Part shown: positions 7,962 to 17,326 of the stretch, in pieces
Numbering within the stretch: position 1 is the stretch's first letter
Layout of the letters: the number at the start of each line of letters is the position of its first letter
NCBI RefSeq assembly: GCF_014648655.1
Contig: NZ_BMRN01000001.1
Location: 488,092-552,091 of the forward strand
Direction of reading: 5' to 3'
Source: Streptomyces atratus
GTDB lineage: Bacteria; Actinomycetota; Actinomycetes; Streptomycetales; Streptomycetaceae
DNA length: 64,000 bases
Translations under genes and position numbers: made by a program
The notes under the pieces: generated by a model
Databases searched by the model: none
What the model was told of the DNA's origin: nothing
The model's input: only the letters and a program-made list of their open reading frames with translations

Positions 7962-9548
7962 TCAGGTTCCGCACAACGTTTTGGCGGCCTGCACCAAAAG
8001 AACAGTTCGCTCTTCGAGAAAAGTAGAGAAATCATCCCTGAACAGAGAATCGGGTAGAAGTGCACCGCTTTTAATTGCCTCAATATTGGCAGGCATATCA
8101 ACACGATAGACAGACGGGGCACGGTCGCTAATCTTTCGATTCTCCGCCCGCGAAATGATCGCAAAGTTTGCGAGACAATTCGTAACCTTCTCAGTCGGAG
8201 GATTAGGAAGTTTCCTGAGATGCGACCGCGGAAAACAATGGTGATATTCGTGTCGATTGGGCTCCGCAAGCACCTTATCCAATTCGACACCTTGGCCAGA
8301 CAAAAATGACTTGGGTTTGAGACTCGCCAACAGGAGGATCATGGTCTTGGTCGCCACCGTCCGACTATTGAACTGATTTTCAGTGAAGAACCTTTCATTG
8401 ACATCGACAGCAACATCTTCAAGGGTCGTGCTGGTGCCGTTCCGCAGCTCAAGGGCCGCCTCGACGTCACGCTTGATGTTTCGCCCCGGGTTCCCGCTAT
8501 AACGGTGACCAAACGAACTACGCCAGAACCAGCGGAGGAGCACGGTTCGCTCGCCATTCGTGATCGGTTGCGACTGGCGAACCGAGAAGAACGCCGCAAG
8601 CGGAATCAGCTGAGCCGAGTAGGGCATGAATTTTAGATGCCGGATCCCCAGATTCGTTCGCACGAAATCGATAGCTAGCCCTAGCGCCTTTTCAACGACC
8701 TCGAACGACGCCCGCACATTGGTTCCGTTGATATTCACAAGCGATTCAGGTGCGGGATCGCCCTGCAGAATCGCCGAGCAGCAGCGGAGCATTAGATCGT
8801 TATCAGTTCCGATACTACCGAATCCGAAGTTCTCGAACGTCTCCGCCAAAGCAAGAAATTTCTCTTGCAGGTCAAAATCCTCACTCCAGGTCCAAGCGGT
8901 AAGGAGTTCAAACATCGTCAGTTCGACGCCCATCCGGTTTACGCGCTCGAAGACGATGGCAACACTTGTCCTATCTTCTGATTCGAACGTTTCGACTGGA
9001 ATCAGAGCTTCTTTGAACCTTTCCTGGACCTTCACAATTTCGACATTGCGATCAACACTTAGAGGTTTAGTAGCCGAAGAAAAAGCCACGGGGTCAAAGA
9101 AACAGTTGAGCGGGAAGTAGCGGTCAGGGGCGTTTGCGATTTCTGATTCCTGCAGGGCCACAAAACGCGTTCCCTGAGCATCCCCCTCAGCCTCAAAGTC
9201 ATAGTAGACGGGAAGCCAAACTTCGGGGTTCTCCTCTATCGGGGTCAACTCAGTCTGAAAAGTAGAGAAAATGGAAGTTAGTCGTTGCTGCCCATCGAGC
9301 ACGTAATCAACCGGATAGTCCTTCTCCGGGGGGCGCAGTTCGAATCCACCCAGCTCCTTCTCTGTTTTCAGAGCGGTTCTCGTGCGCCAGAGAAGTACCG
9401 ATCCGAATGGGAATCCTTTGTAGATACTATCCATGAGGAGGGCAGCACTGGTCGGCTCCCAAATGAACCTTCGTTGGAATCCAGGCACGCGCATAGTTCC
9501 ACTATGGATTCGCTCAATGGCCTTACGCAACGGCAGTGGCTCACTCAC
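7962..9548 (-). CDS. DUF262/HNH protein, GmrSD-like defence nuclease
   Basis: The 528-residue protein has an N-terminal DUF262 domain with its two hallmarks, V-P-x-F-Q-R-x-F-x-W (21-30) and D-G-Q-Q-R-L-T-S (85-92), the ParB-like NTP site of GmrS-type subunits. The C-terminus carries an HNH-like nuclease pattern: E-Y-H-H-C-F-P-R-S-H-L (434-444), then N-F-A-I-I-S and E-N-R-K-I-S (about 461-475). In the GmrSD/BrxU type IV family this pairing cuts modified phage DNA using NTP; the assignment to anti-phage defence is from family knowledge. The gene is visibly poorer in G+C than everything around it and uses many A/T-ending codons, a sign of recent transfer. It stands alone, running opposite to the broken genes on its left. 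Confidence 0.9.
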   Translation of the reverse strand: MSEPLPLRKAIERIHSGTMRVPGFQRRFIWEPTSAALLMDSIYKGFPFGSVLLWRTRTALKTEKELGGFELRPPEKDYPVDYVLDGQQRLTSIFSTFQTELTPIEENPEVWLPVYYDFEAEGDAQGTRFVALQESEIANAPDRYFPLNCFFDPVAFSSATKPLSVDRNVEIVKVQERFKEALIPVETFESEDRTSVAIVFERVNRMGVELTMFELLTAWTWSEDFDLQEKFLALAETFENFGFGSIGTDNDLMLRCCSAILQGDPAPESLVNINGTNVRASFEVVEKALGLAIDFVRTNLGIRHLKFMPYSAQLIPLAAFFSVRQSQPITNGERTVLLRWFWRSSFGHRYSGNPGRNIKRDVEAALELRNGTSTTLEDVAVDVNERFFTENQFNSRTVATKTMILLLASLKPKSFLSGQGVELDKVLAEPNRHEYHHCFPRSHLRKLPNPPTEKVTNCLANFAIISRAENRKISDRAPSVYRVDMPANIEAIKSGALLPDSLFRDDFSTFLEERTVLLVQAAKTLCGT

Positions 9549-9805
9549 AGAATGCCTCCCGGATGATTACAGATAGTGACCGATCTGATCGTACTAGACG
9601 ACGGATTCCTTTTTGGCTCTTTGCAGAAATGCGGACTGAAAACCCGGCCTGATGAGCGCTTCACCGCCGTCTGCGTGAGCAACCACGGCCCGCACACCAC
9701 CGGGATACTGCCGCACTGAACCCGGTGCTGGCATGCGACGGCGTCGCAGAGGGGCGGCTTCGTCCTCGAAGGCGAGCCAAGGCGCCACACATCACCGGGA
9801 AAGAA

Positions 9806-10336
9806 TCATTTCCATCCGTCGAGTGACACCCCTTGGCTCCCTTGCAGGTGCCGAGTTAGAGCATTGGCAGTGGTGTCGACGAAGGCGTCAGGGATGGCAT
9901 CAGCATCAACCCAGCAGACTCTCGAGTGCTTGCGAGGTTCACGGTTTTCGGGTTCGCCGGTCCATTCGTGGGTGGCGAAGACGACCGTGAGGAAGCCGTT
10001 GGGTGCTTCGACGCCCCAGGCGCCGTGGATGATGTGGGCGACCTTGAGGGACTCGGGCTTCACCGTGAGGCCCGTCTCCTCGTACAGCTCGCGGACCGCC
10101 GTTTCGGTGATGGGTTCGCCCGGTTCGCTCTTGCCGACGGGGAGGTCCCACAGGCCCTGGGCGAACTTGGCGTTCTCGCTGCGCTGGAGGAGCACGACAC
10201 GGTTGGTGGCCTCGTCGTGGACGATGACGGCCGCGACCAGCAGGGTCATCGATTCAAGCGCCGGCTTGAGGGCTTGGGAGCGGTCGTCGGTCTGCTGAGC
10301 CACGGGGTTCCCTTCGTCGGGCGGGTTGTTGGGCAT
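9806..10336 (-). CDS. NUDIX hydrolase
   Basis: The 176-residue protein holds a canonical Nudix box, G68-x5-E74-x7-R82-E83-x2-E86-E87-x-G89, so it should hydrolyse a nucleoside diphosphate linked to another group with Mg2+; the substrate cannot be read from sequence. The first 30 residues are a loose extension; the core starts at M-T-L-L-V-A-A-V-I-V. Its ATG follows the regulator's stop codon after a single base, so the two genes are co-transcribed and probably translationally coupled. The pairing suggests that the nucleotide or metabolite handled is linked to the function of the facing operon. Confidence 0.9.
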   Translation of the reverse strand: MPNNPPDEGNPVAQQTDDRSQALKPALESMTLLVAAVIVHDEATNRVVLLQRSENAKFAQGLWDLPVGKSEPGEPITETAVRELYEETGLTVKPESLKVAHIIHGAWGVEAPNGFLTVVFATHEWTGEPENREPRKHSRVCWVDADAIPDAFVDTTANALTRHLQGSQGVSLDGWK

Positions 10337-10337
10337 G

Positions 10338-11693
10338 TTAGGCGAGGGCCTCGCGGGCTCGGCGGGCGAGATCCGCAGCTCCTGGGACGCGGCGGCGCTG
10401 GTAGATCGCGATCGTGGAGCGGATCGAGGTGATCGCCTTGCGGGTGCGGTCGGACGTCATGCCTTCCATGAGGACCAGGGCCTGGGTCCAGGCGGCGACG
10501 GCTTCGTCGGCTCGGGCCTGGGCGGCGAGGCTGTCGCCGAGGTCGGCGTGGGTGAGGGCATGGACGCGTTTGTACTTCTCCGGGTCCCAGCGGGTGAGCG
10601 CGTCACGGTGCTGCTGTTCCGTACCGATGTGGTCGGCGAGGTCGGTCAGCGTGCGTGCGGTGTGGCTGGCCACGGTACCGGCGGCAGGGCCGCTGACACG
10701 GGAGAAGCTGGGCTGGGGACCGTCCTCGCGTAGGAGGGCGTCTTCGGCGGCGAGAAGAGCGCGGGCGGCCAATGGGTTCTCGCCGACGGCTGCGTAGGCG
10801 CGGGCGTGCGTGATGTGGAGGAGGGCTTCGGTCTGGCCGTCGACGTGGCCGAGGCCACGGGTGAGCGCGCCTTCGACGAGGTCCACGCAGTGGTGGGGTT
10901 GCTTGAGGCTGAGGGACTGGTGGGCGAGGGCGCGCATCATCCATGCGGCGTGGCCGTGGGGGTCGGCTTCGCAGGCGAGTTGGTAGCCGACCTGGTAGTA
11001 GCGCTGAGCTGCCCCTTCGTGGCCCAGGTCGTGGTGCTTCCACCCTGCGAGGTAGGCGAGTTCGGCGACGGCGCCGAAGGCGGCCTGGCGCAAGGGTTCA
11101 GTGGGGAAGCGGCCTCGCAGCATGGGGGCGGCCGTGTCGGCGAGGTAGGCGGTGACCGTGGTCAGGCCGTGCCCGCCACCAAGCCGTTCGTCGGCGGCGC
11201 TGAAGGCTGCCGTGATCTGTCGTACGACGTCGATGTCGTCGCTGCCGACGAGGGAGCGGGCGGTGCGGGCACGGAGTATCCGCGAGGTGGCTTCGTGATC
11301 GTGCAGGAGCGGCATGGCCACGCCGGCCGTGGTGAAGGCGGCGATGGCGAGGAAGCGGCGGCGTTCGACGTCCGCGCGGCCGAGGTCGGTGACCGCAGTG
11401 ACGGGGTCGCTGTCCGGTGGCGGCTCCGCGTCGGGTGAGTGGAGACCGAGCCCGGTTCGGGTGACGACGCGTCCCAGCCGCCGGGAGAGGGCTTCAGCAA
11501 GGTACTGCCCTGCTCGGCCGGACGGCGCGCGTGCACCACCCACCCAGTGGGAGATGGTCGACTTGTTGGTCTGGAGCAGTTCGCCGTTCTCGGCGGCGAT
11601 GCGGCGTACGTCCTTGGCGAGCGCGTCGTACGTGCACCCGGCGGCGTTGATCGTGTCGCGCAGGCGGGAGTTGGCGCTGGTCTGTGCTGGCAC
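10338..11693 (-). CDS. HTH/TPR transcriptional regulator
   Basis: The 451-residue protein starts at GTG 11693 with GGAGG five bases upstream. Residues about 7-60 resemble a Streptomyces-type helix-turn-helix (S-T-I-S-H-W-V-G-G-A-R-A-P-S), a hydrophobic stretch F-L-A-I-A-A-F-T-T-A-G-V-A-M-P-L-L follows near 115-130, and the rest (about 150-451) is helical with TPR-like repeats. Many such large single-protein regulators occur in Streptomyces. It faces the 11888-14894 operon across 194 bp and is followed at one base by the NUDIX gene; regulation of both directions is likely. A hydrophobic TTAGV segment is unlikely to span the membrane. Confidence 0.82.
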   Translation of the reverse strand: MPAQTSANSRLRDTINAAGCTYDALAKDVRRIAAENGELLQTNKSTISHWVGGARAPSGRAGQYLAEALSRRLGRVVTRTGLGLHSPDAEPPPDSDPVTAVTDLGRADVERRRFLAIAAFTTAGVAMPLLHDHEATSRILRARTARSLVGSDDIDVVRQITAAFSAADERLGGGHGLTTVTAYLADTAAPMLRGRFPTEPLRQAAFGAVAELAYLAGWKHHDLGHEGAAQRYYQVGYQLACEADPHGHAAWMMRALAHQSLSLKQPHHCVDLVEGALTRGLGHVDGQTEALLHITHARAYAAVGENPLAARALLAAEDALLREDGPQPSFSRVSGPAAGTVASHTARTLTDLADHIGTEQQHRDALTRWDPEKYKRVHALTHADLGDSLAAQARADEAVAAWTQALVLMEGMTSDRTRKAITSIRSTIAIYQRRRVPGAADLARRAREALA

Positions 11694-11887
11694 GATCGCC
11701 TCCGCTCCGGATCTGTAAACCGTGTATACCGCTTGACCTCAGTCACACCGTACCCACTCTGTGTAGCGGGCGGTTCACTTATCGACAGCCGCCCCACTCT
11801 CGGGCCGGGCGGCCCCCAAGTTCCGTACGCCCCACCGGGCTCGGGCATTCCTATGCCTCGGCCCGGACGATCAGAGACGGAGAAACG

Positions 11888-12637
11888 GTGACCACCATCG
11901 ACACCGCGACCATCACGGTCGAGCTGCCCGACGCCTTCGACCCGCGCTGGAACCGCCTGCCCGGCATCCAGGTGGACGGCCGGCACATCACCATCGACCC
12001 GGCCGAGTACTTCTTCCGCTTCGAGTCCAGCACCTGGCTCGTCGCCGACTGGGAGTTGGTGAAGGCCCAGCTCCTCGACGTGGACGAGACGACCGAGAGC
12101 GCGGTCGAGCAACTCGCACTCGACTTCATCAAGAACCACGGCGAGTCCACCTCCGACGCGGCCCGCGTGCTGGCGACGGCGTACGGGGTGTACTCGTACC
12201 TCTTCCGCGAGGAACACCTGGCCGGCCTCGGCCTCCCGCAGATCACCGCCGACCACCTGCGCATGCTGCGCGAGGCGGCCACGCTGATGGCGGTCAACAA
12301 GGTCGAGCTGGACGGCCACATCTCCAACGTCGGCCCATGCTGGTTCTTCCCCGCCGCCACATCCGTCGTCTTCGACCTGGACGAGGAGACGGGCGGAATG
12401 CTCGACGAGGTCTACCACGGCGGCTGGTTCAACGAGCACCGTCGGATCGAGTCCATCAAGGCCCACGCCGCCCTCGGCGGCCGGCTCGTGCACGGCTGCC
12501 AGTCCGTGCCGGACCAGTCCGGCGGCGTCGTCGCGCCCTACGGTGCCTCGATGGCCAACTTCCGTGACGACCTGGCCGAGTTCAAGGCGGGCTGGATCGA
12601 GCAGGTCTACGCCCACCGTGTGACCGCAGCCAAGTAA
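11888..12637 (+). CDS. hypothetical protein heading a four-gene operon
   Basis: The 249-residue protein starts at GTG 11888 (first residues M-T-T-I-D-T-A-T-I-T-V-E-L) with GGAG six bases upstream; the longer frame from 11684 runs into the promoter region and is rejected. It is acidic, soluble, with no signal or membrane segment. Visible landmarks are W-N-R-L-P-G-I-Q-V-D-G-R, W-F-F-P-A-A-T-S-V-V-F-D and Y-H-G-G-W-F-N-E-H-R. I do not recognise the family. It leads an operon with the APH-fold protein, methyltransferase and HAD protein and is divergent from the HTH/TPR regulator. Confidence 0.75.
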   Translation: MTTIDTATITVELPDAFDPRWNRLPGIQVDGRHITIDPAEYFFRFESSTWLVADWELVKAQLLDVDETTESAVEQLALDFIKNHGESTSDAARVLATAYGVYSYLFREEHLAGLGLPQITADHLRMLREAATLMAVNKVELDGHISNVGPCWFFPAATSVVFDLDEETGGMLDEVYHGGWFNEHRRIESIKAHAALGGRLVHGCQSVPDQSGGVVAPYGASMANFRDDLAEFKAGWIEQVYAHRVTAAK

Positions 12638-12716
12638 CCCCGCCCCCCAGTCCGGCTCCGGGGCGGGCCAGCTCGCGCGCGCCCGCCCCGGAGCCCACCA
12701 GCTCCTGGAGACCCCC

Positions 12717-13628
12717 ATGGACCAGAGCCTGCCCGCCGCCTTGCTGAACGACCTGTGCACCCTCGTCGGCAAGCCCCTCCCCGAACGTGCCGAGATTCGT
12801 GTCTGGGGCATGTCCGGCGTCGAACGCGTCACCTTCCCAGACGGCACCACGACCGTTTTCAAGTACGCCAAGGACCCCTTCGATCGCGAGGCCCAGGCCC
12901 TGCGAGTGGCATACCAGCGCGGGCTCCCGGTCCCCGCCCTCCATGCCACCACGATGCAAGACAAGTGGCTCGGGATGCTCATGGACGACCTCGGCACCCC
13001 CGTACGGGACGCAGACGACCTCGACGGTGTCGCCGCCGCCGTGATGCTCCACGCCGCCCGCCCGGCAGGCGGTCTGCCCCTCCTCGACGGGGCGGGCCTC
13101 GCAGCCCTGCCGGGCCGAGCCCTCGATCACCTCCAACGGCTGCGGAAAACTGACCGCTGGACGGACTGCGACGACATCAAGACCGCGCTGGGGGAGATCT
13201 CCGCCGCGGCCGAGGCCCGTGTCCAGGGGGCGACGCTCGACCCGTTCGGCTGGGTGCACTCCGAGTTCCACCCGACGAGCGTCCACATCGGGGAGAACGG
13301 CTGGCATCTCCTCGACTTCGCACGCGCCTTCACCGGCCCCGGCCTGATCGACCTCGCCTCGTACCACGGCACCACCGACGTGCCGAGCCCCTTCCGAATG
13401 CGGGTGTTCCTGGAGCAGTACGTCACCGCAGGTGGTCATGAGGACGCCCTCGCCGCCCGGGGCGGCCTGGCCGCCGAGGCATGGGCCCTGGGCTGGCACC
13501 GCATGTGGGCCGTGGAGTGGTTCCTGGAGCAGGCCATCCGCTGGATCGACGACCCGGCCAAGGACCCCGCGTACATCCCCGTCGTCCGCCGCCACCTGAA
13601 CGACGTGGTCCAACTCCTGGAGGTCTAG
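12717..13628 (+). CDS. aminoglycoside-phosphotransferase-fold protein with altered catalytic site
   Basis: The 303-residue protein has the APH/choline-kinase fold: an N-lobe with V-F-K49 and E58 in D-R-E-A-Q-A-L, and a C-lobe with H181-S-E-F-H-P-T-S188 followed by L-L-D200-F-A-R-A. In active APH enzymes the loop is H-G-D-x-H-x-x-N: here Gly, the catalytic Asp and the metal-binding Asn are replaced by Ser, Glu183 and Ser188, while the DFG-like Asp is kept. The protein may be a pseudokinase or use a modified chemistry. It starts at ATG 12717 and abuts the methyltransferase gene with no gap. The substrate is unknown. Confidence 0.8.
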   Translation: MDQSLPAALLNDLCTLVGKPLPERAEIRVWGMSGVERVTFPDGTTTVFKYAKDPFDREAQALRVAYQRGLPVPALHATTMQDKWLGMLMDDLGTPVRDADDLDGVAAAVMLHAARPAGGLPLLDGAGLAALPGRALDHLQRLRKTDRWTDCDDIKTALGEISAAAEARVQGATLDPFGWVHSEFHPTSVHIGENGWHLLDFARAFTGPGLIDLASYHGTTDVPSPFRMRVFLEQYVTAGGHEDALAARGGLAAEAWALGWHRMWAVEWFLEQAIRWIDDPAKDPAYIPVVRRHLNDVVQLLEV

Positions 13629-14321
13629 GTGCTCGCCCAGGTCTCCCCCTGGTACGCCCACGCAGCCCAGCGCACAGCCGCTGCTCCCGCGCACGCACTC
13701 ACCGCGCCGGCCCGGATGGAATGGAGCACCCACGCGAGCGTCGGTCCCGGAGCTGAGATTCTGGGACGGGATCTGTGCGGCAAGCGCGTCCTGGAGCTGG
13801 GCTGCGGCCCCGGCCACAACGTGGCCCACCTCGCGAAGCACCACCAGGCCCGCGTCACCGGCGTGGACCTGGTCGGCCTCCAGGTACGCCGGGCCCGCTC
13901 CCACTACGGCCACATCGACGGCGCCACGTTCGCCGCCGGCCACGCACTGCACCACCTGCAGGCCACCGGCCAGACCTTCGACGCGATCTACTCCGTCTTC
14001 GGCGCCGTCGGCCTCGTCGCCCCCGAGCTCCTCCTCGCCGCCATTTCCCGACGCCTGAAACCGGGCGGTGCCCTGGCCTTCTCCGTCCCTCACCCGGCAC
14101 GGGCCGGAAGACATCCATCCACGGACGACCGTCCGCGTGAGGACTACGTCACCATGCCCGACCGCACCCGACTGCCCCTCGCCCGATGGGAGTTCGACGC
14201 CCGCCGCTGGGACGCCCACCTCTCCCGGACCGGCCTGCGCATCACCTCGACGGTGGAGCTGCGGCACCCGCGCCGCGACCCGTGGCCCACCACCCTCCTG
14301 ATCACCGCCCGCAAACGCTGA
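13629..14321 (+). CDS. class I SAM-dependent methyltransferase
   Basis: The 230-residue protein carries motif I V-L-E-L-G-C-G-P-G-H-N (about 55-65), motif II V-T-G-V-D-L-V-G-L-Q, and the post-motif F-D-A-I-Y-S-V-F-G-A-V. It would transfer a methyl group from S-adenosylmethionine to a small molecule or protein that cannot be named from sequence. The GTG start follows the stop of the APH-fold gene immediately, indicating coupling. It ends with a basic tail T-A-R-K-R. The gene sits third in an operon whose products all look like modifying enzymes. Confidence 0.87.
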   Translation: MLAQVSPWYAHAAQRTAAAPAHALTAPARMEWSTHASVGPGAEILGRDLCGKRVLELGCGPGHNVAHLAKHHQARVTGVDLVGLQVRRARSHYGHIDGATFAAGHALHHLQATGQTFDAIYSVFGAVGLVAPELLLAAISRRLKPGGALAFSVPHPARAGRHPSTDDRPREDYVTMPDRTRLPLARWEFDARRWDAHLSRTGLRITSTVELRHPRRDPWPTTLLITARKR

Positions 14322-14336
14322 CCGACGGAGGCAACG

Positions 14337-14894
14337 ATGCCCCTGCCCTACCTGCTCCTGGACATCGACGGCGTCCTCGTACCGTTCCCGGCGGCCGACG
14401 GCAGCACCCCGCCCACCCACGTCCGCCACACCGTCCTGCCAACCGGCCGGCACCCCGACGACCCCGTCCCGGTCTGGCTCGATCCGAGCCAGGGCAGCAT
14501 TCTCACCGACCTCCTGACCAGCGGGCTCATCATCCCCGTGTGGTGCACGAGCTGGCGCAAGGACGCCACCACGATCATCGGCCCCCTCCTCGGGCTGCCC
14601 GATTTCCCTTACCTCGATCTGCCTCGCCCGCAGATCACCACCAGCCACCCCGACGGCTACCTCTGGAAACGCGACCACGTCGACACCTGGCTCGGCAGAG
14701 CTCCCGTCGTCTGGATCGACGACGACTTCACCGTTCTCGACCACGGGTGGGCACAAGAGCGCACCGCCCGCGGGCTGCCCACTCTCCTCATCCAGCCCGA
14801 CCCGTACGTCGGGCTCCGTGCAGACCACCTCGTAGAGGTGCGGGAGTGGGCAACTCGGCAGTCGGGCACAAATGAAGCCCTGGACGCCGTATAG
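14337..14894 (+). CDS. HAD-like phosphatase domain protein
   Basis: The 185-residue protein opens with L-L-D-I-D-G-V-L-V-P, the HAD motif I D-x-D-G-V, has a Thr/Ser motif in P-V-W-C-T-S-W-R, and ends the core with V-V-W-I-D-D-D-F-T, a plausible motif IV. No large cap domain is present, so a phosphatase acting on a protein or small phosphorylated substrate is the likely role. The ATG has GGAGG about seven bases upstream and lies 15 bp after the methyltransferase stop. It is the last gene of the operon. Confidence 0.82.
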   Translation: MPLPYLLLDIDGVLVPFPAADGSTPPTHVRHTVLPTGRHPDDPVPVWLDPSQGSILTDLLTSGLIIPVWCTSWRKDATTIIGPLLGLPDFPYLDLPRPQITTSHPDGYLWKRDHVDTWLGRAPVVWIDDDFTVLDHGWAQERTARGLPTLLIQPDPYVGLRADHLVEVREWATRQSGTNEALDAV

Positions 14895-15015
14895 AGACAC
14901 CAACGGCACAGTGGTACGGAGGCGGGCCCGCATCCTGCCCTGCAGACCCGCCTCATCTGTGATGCTCTACCTACGCGGGCGACGCCTGGCAGCGCCCGTA
15001 AGCGGTTGAGTTGCC

Positions 15016-15198
15016 ATGGCTGGCATCGCGGCCGTGAAGACGGTCTCCGAGCGCCTCGGCCACACCAACGCGGCCATGACGCTGAACATCTACACCCACC
15101 TGTGGCCCGACTCCGAGGAGCGGACCCGGGCCGCCGTCGACAAGGCGTACGCGGACCAGTCCGCCGACGCCCGGCCACAGGTCGACGAAGCGGCATAG
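15016..15198 (+). pseudogene. tyrosine recombinase (integrase) C-terminal remnant
   Basis: Only 60 codons remain, reading V-K-T-V-S-E-R-L-G-H-T-N-A-A-M-T-L-N-I-Y-T-H-L-W-P. This is the end of a phage-type integrase catalytic domain with the conserved L-G-H histidine and the nucleophilic Tyr in I-Y-T-H, followed by the usual D-S-E-E-R-T-R-A-A-V-D tail. The first Arg and Lys of the active site and the whole N-terminal part are gone, so it cannot be active. It ends about 110 bp from the ychF 3' end, the position expected for the integrase of an element inserted there. Confidence 0.82.
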
Positions 15199-15253
15199 CC
15201 GCTCCCCCGCGCGCTGACCGAAGTCAGCACGCTGCGGACTCTGTGCGGACCAC

Positions 15254-15295
15254 AAAGGCCGCCCAACCCGCTCCGTCGCAGGTCAGACGGCCTTT
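15254..15295. terminator. hairpin between integrase remnant and ychF
   Basis: AAAGGCCG at 15254-15261 pairs with CGGCCTTT at 15288-15295. It lies just after the ychF stop and could serve genes on either strand; the loop is long (26 nt). Confidence 0.5.
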
Positions 15296-15306
15296 CGCCG
15301 GACGTA

Positions 15307-16395
<1,089 letters not shown>

Positions 16396-16624
16396 GTTGG
16401 CGACTTCCTGAGGAGTGAGGAGGAGGGATGAGGAGGTGGTGGGACGGGCGGAAAAGCGTCGGGCCCGGGTGGGCCGATTCTCCAGTTTACGGGCGGGGGC
16501 AACCGGGCAGCCACGGGTCCGGTCGGGCGTCGATTCGGTTCCCGTTCGGCCGTGTGGCATCGAACTCACCCCCTAGGTCGCCCAAAGCGCGTGTCCCGCA
16601 CCCGTTTCCTCCCGCCCGTCGACC

Positions 16625-16630
16625 TACGTT
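16625..16630 (+). promoter_or_regulatory. -10 box, leaderless start
   Basis: TACGTT ends six bases before the GTG at 16637; there is no ribosome site, so the mRNA is probably leaderless. Confidence 0.5.
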
Positions 16631-16636
16631 GTCCCG

Positions 16637-17242
16637 GTGGAGCAGCACAGGACACGTCCCCCGCAGCGCAGGCAGTCTCGGCAGGCCCCGCTGTCCCCGC
16701 AGGGCACCATCGACGAAGCCGCCGCCGTCTATCGGGTGATGGACGCGAAGCCGGAGGGCCGGTCCCGGCCGGTGCCGCCTGCCGTTCTCGCCCTGCGCAG
16801 GCTGCCGAATCCCCGGCTGACCGGCATCGGTGCGGGGCTCTTCGCCGCCGCCTCCATGTTCCTGCTGGCGTGCCTCGACCAGCTGGTCCTCGACGGTTCA
16901 TCGACCGTGTTCGGAGTGCTGTTCCTGCCGGTCAGCGCGCTGACCGCGCTGTGGGTAAGGCCCGCGGACCTGGTGACCGCGCCGATCATCGTGCCGATCG
17001 CATTCGCCGTCGGCGTCATCCCGATCTCCGGCGGCACGGGCGGCTTCGGCGGCCAGACCATGGCGCTCGTCACCGCGCTCGCCGTACATGCCGGGTGGCT
17101 GTACGGCGGGACGCTCATCGCCGGACTCATCGCGACCGTACGGAAGGTACGGCTGATGCGACAGCGGCAACGTCAGCGTCGGATGCTGCTCGCCGCGCAG
17201 ACAGCGCGGCCCGCCCAGCCGCCCCGTCGCCCCCAGCGCTGA
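16637..17242 (+). CDS. DUF6542-type membrane protein
   Basis: The 201-residue protein has a basic, Gln/Arg-rich N-terminal tail (1-50), four hydrophobic segments between about 60 and 165 (L-T-G-I-G-A-G-L-F-A-A-A-S-M-F-L-L-A; V-F-G-V-L-F-L-P-V-S-A-L-T-A-L-W-V; I-I-V-P-I-A-F-A-V-G-V-I-P; W-L-Y-G-G-T-L-I-A-G-L-I-A) and a basic tail. It matches my memory of the DUF6542 protein placed between ychF and the polyphosphate glucokinase gene in Streptomyces. Function unknown. The start is supported by the -10 box six bases upstream. Confidence 0.8.
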   Translation: MEQHRTRPPQRRQSRQAPLSPQGTIDEAAAVYRVMDAKPEGRSRPVPPAVLALRRLPNPRLTGIGAGLFAAASMFLLACLDQLVLDGSSTVFGVLFLPVSALTALWVRPADLVTAPIIVPIAFAVGVIPISGGTGGFGGQTMALVTALAVHAGWLYGGTLIAGLIATVRKVRLMRQRQRQRRMLLAAQTARPAQPPRRPQR

Positions 17243-17326
17243 CCGGGGCCGGGGGCCGAGGAACGGCGGCCGCGTCGCCCCCGGCGGTGACCGGGGGCCG
17301 CAGGGCAGGACGGGGCCGAGTGAGCC

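Noticed and set aside
11162..12997. 611-residue minus-strand frame
   Set aside because: Antisense to the 11888-12637 gene and out of frame with the regulator; typical GC-rich shadow.
10338..14894. Aminoglycoside resistance cassette
   Set aside because: The APH-fold protein lacks the canonical catalytic residues and no antibiotic genes accompany it.
12582..14933. 783-residue minus-strand frame
   Set aside because: Antisense to four genes with clear family motifs; no start signal.
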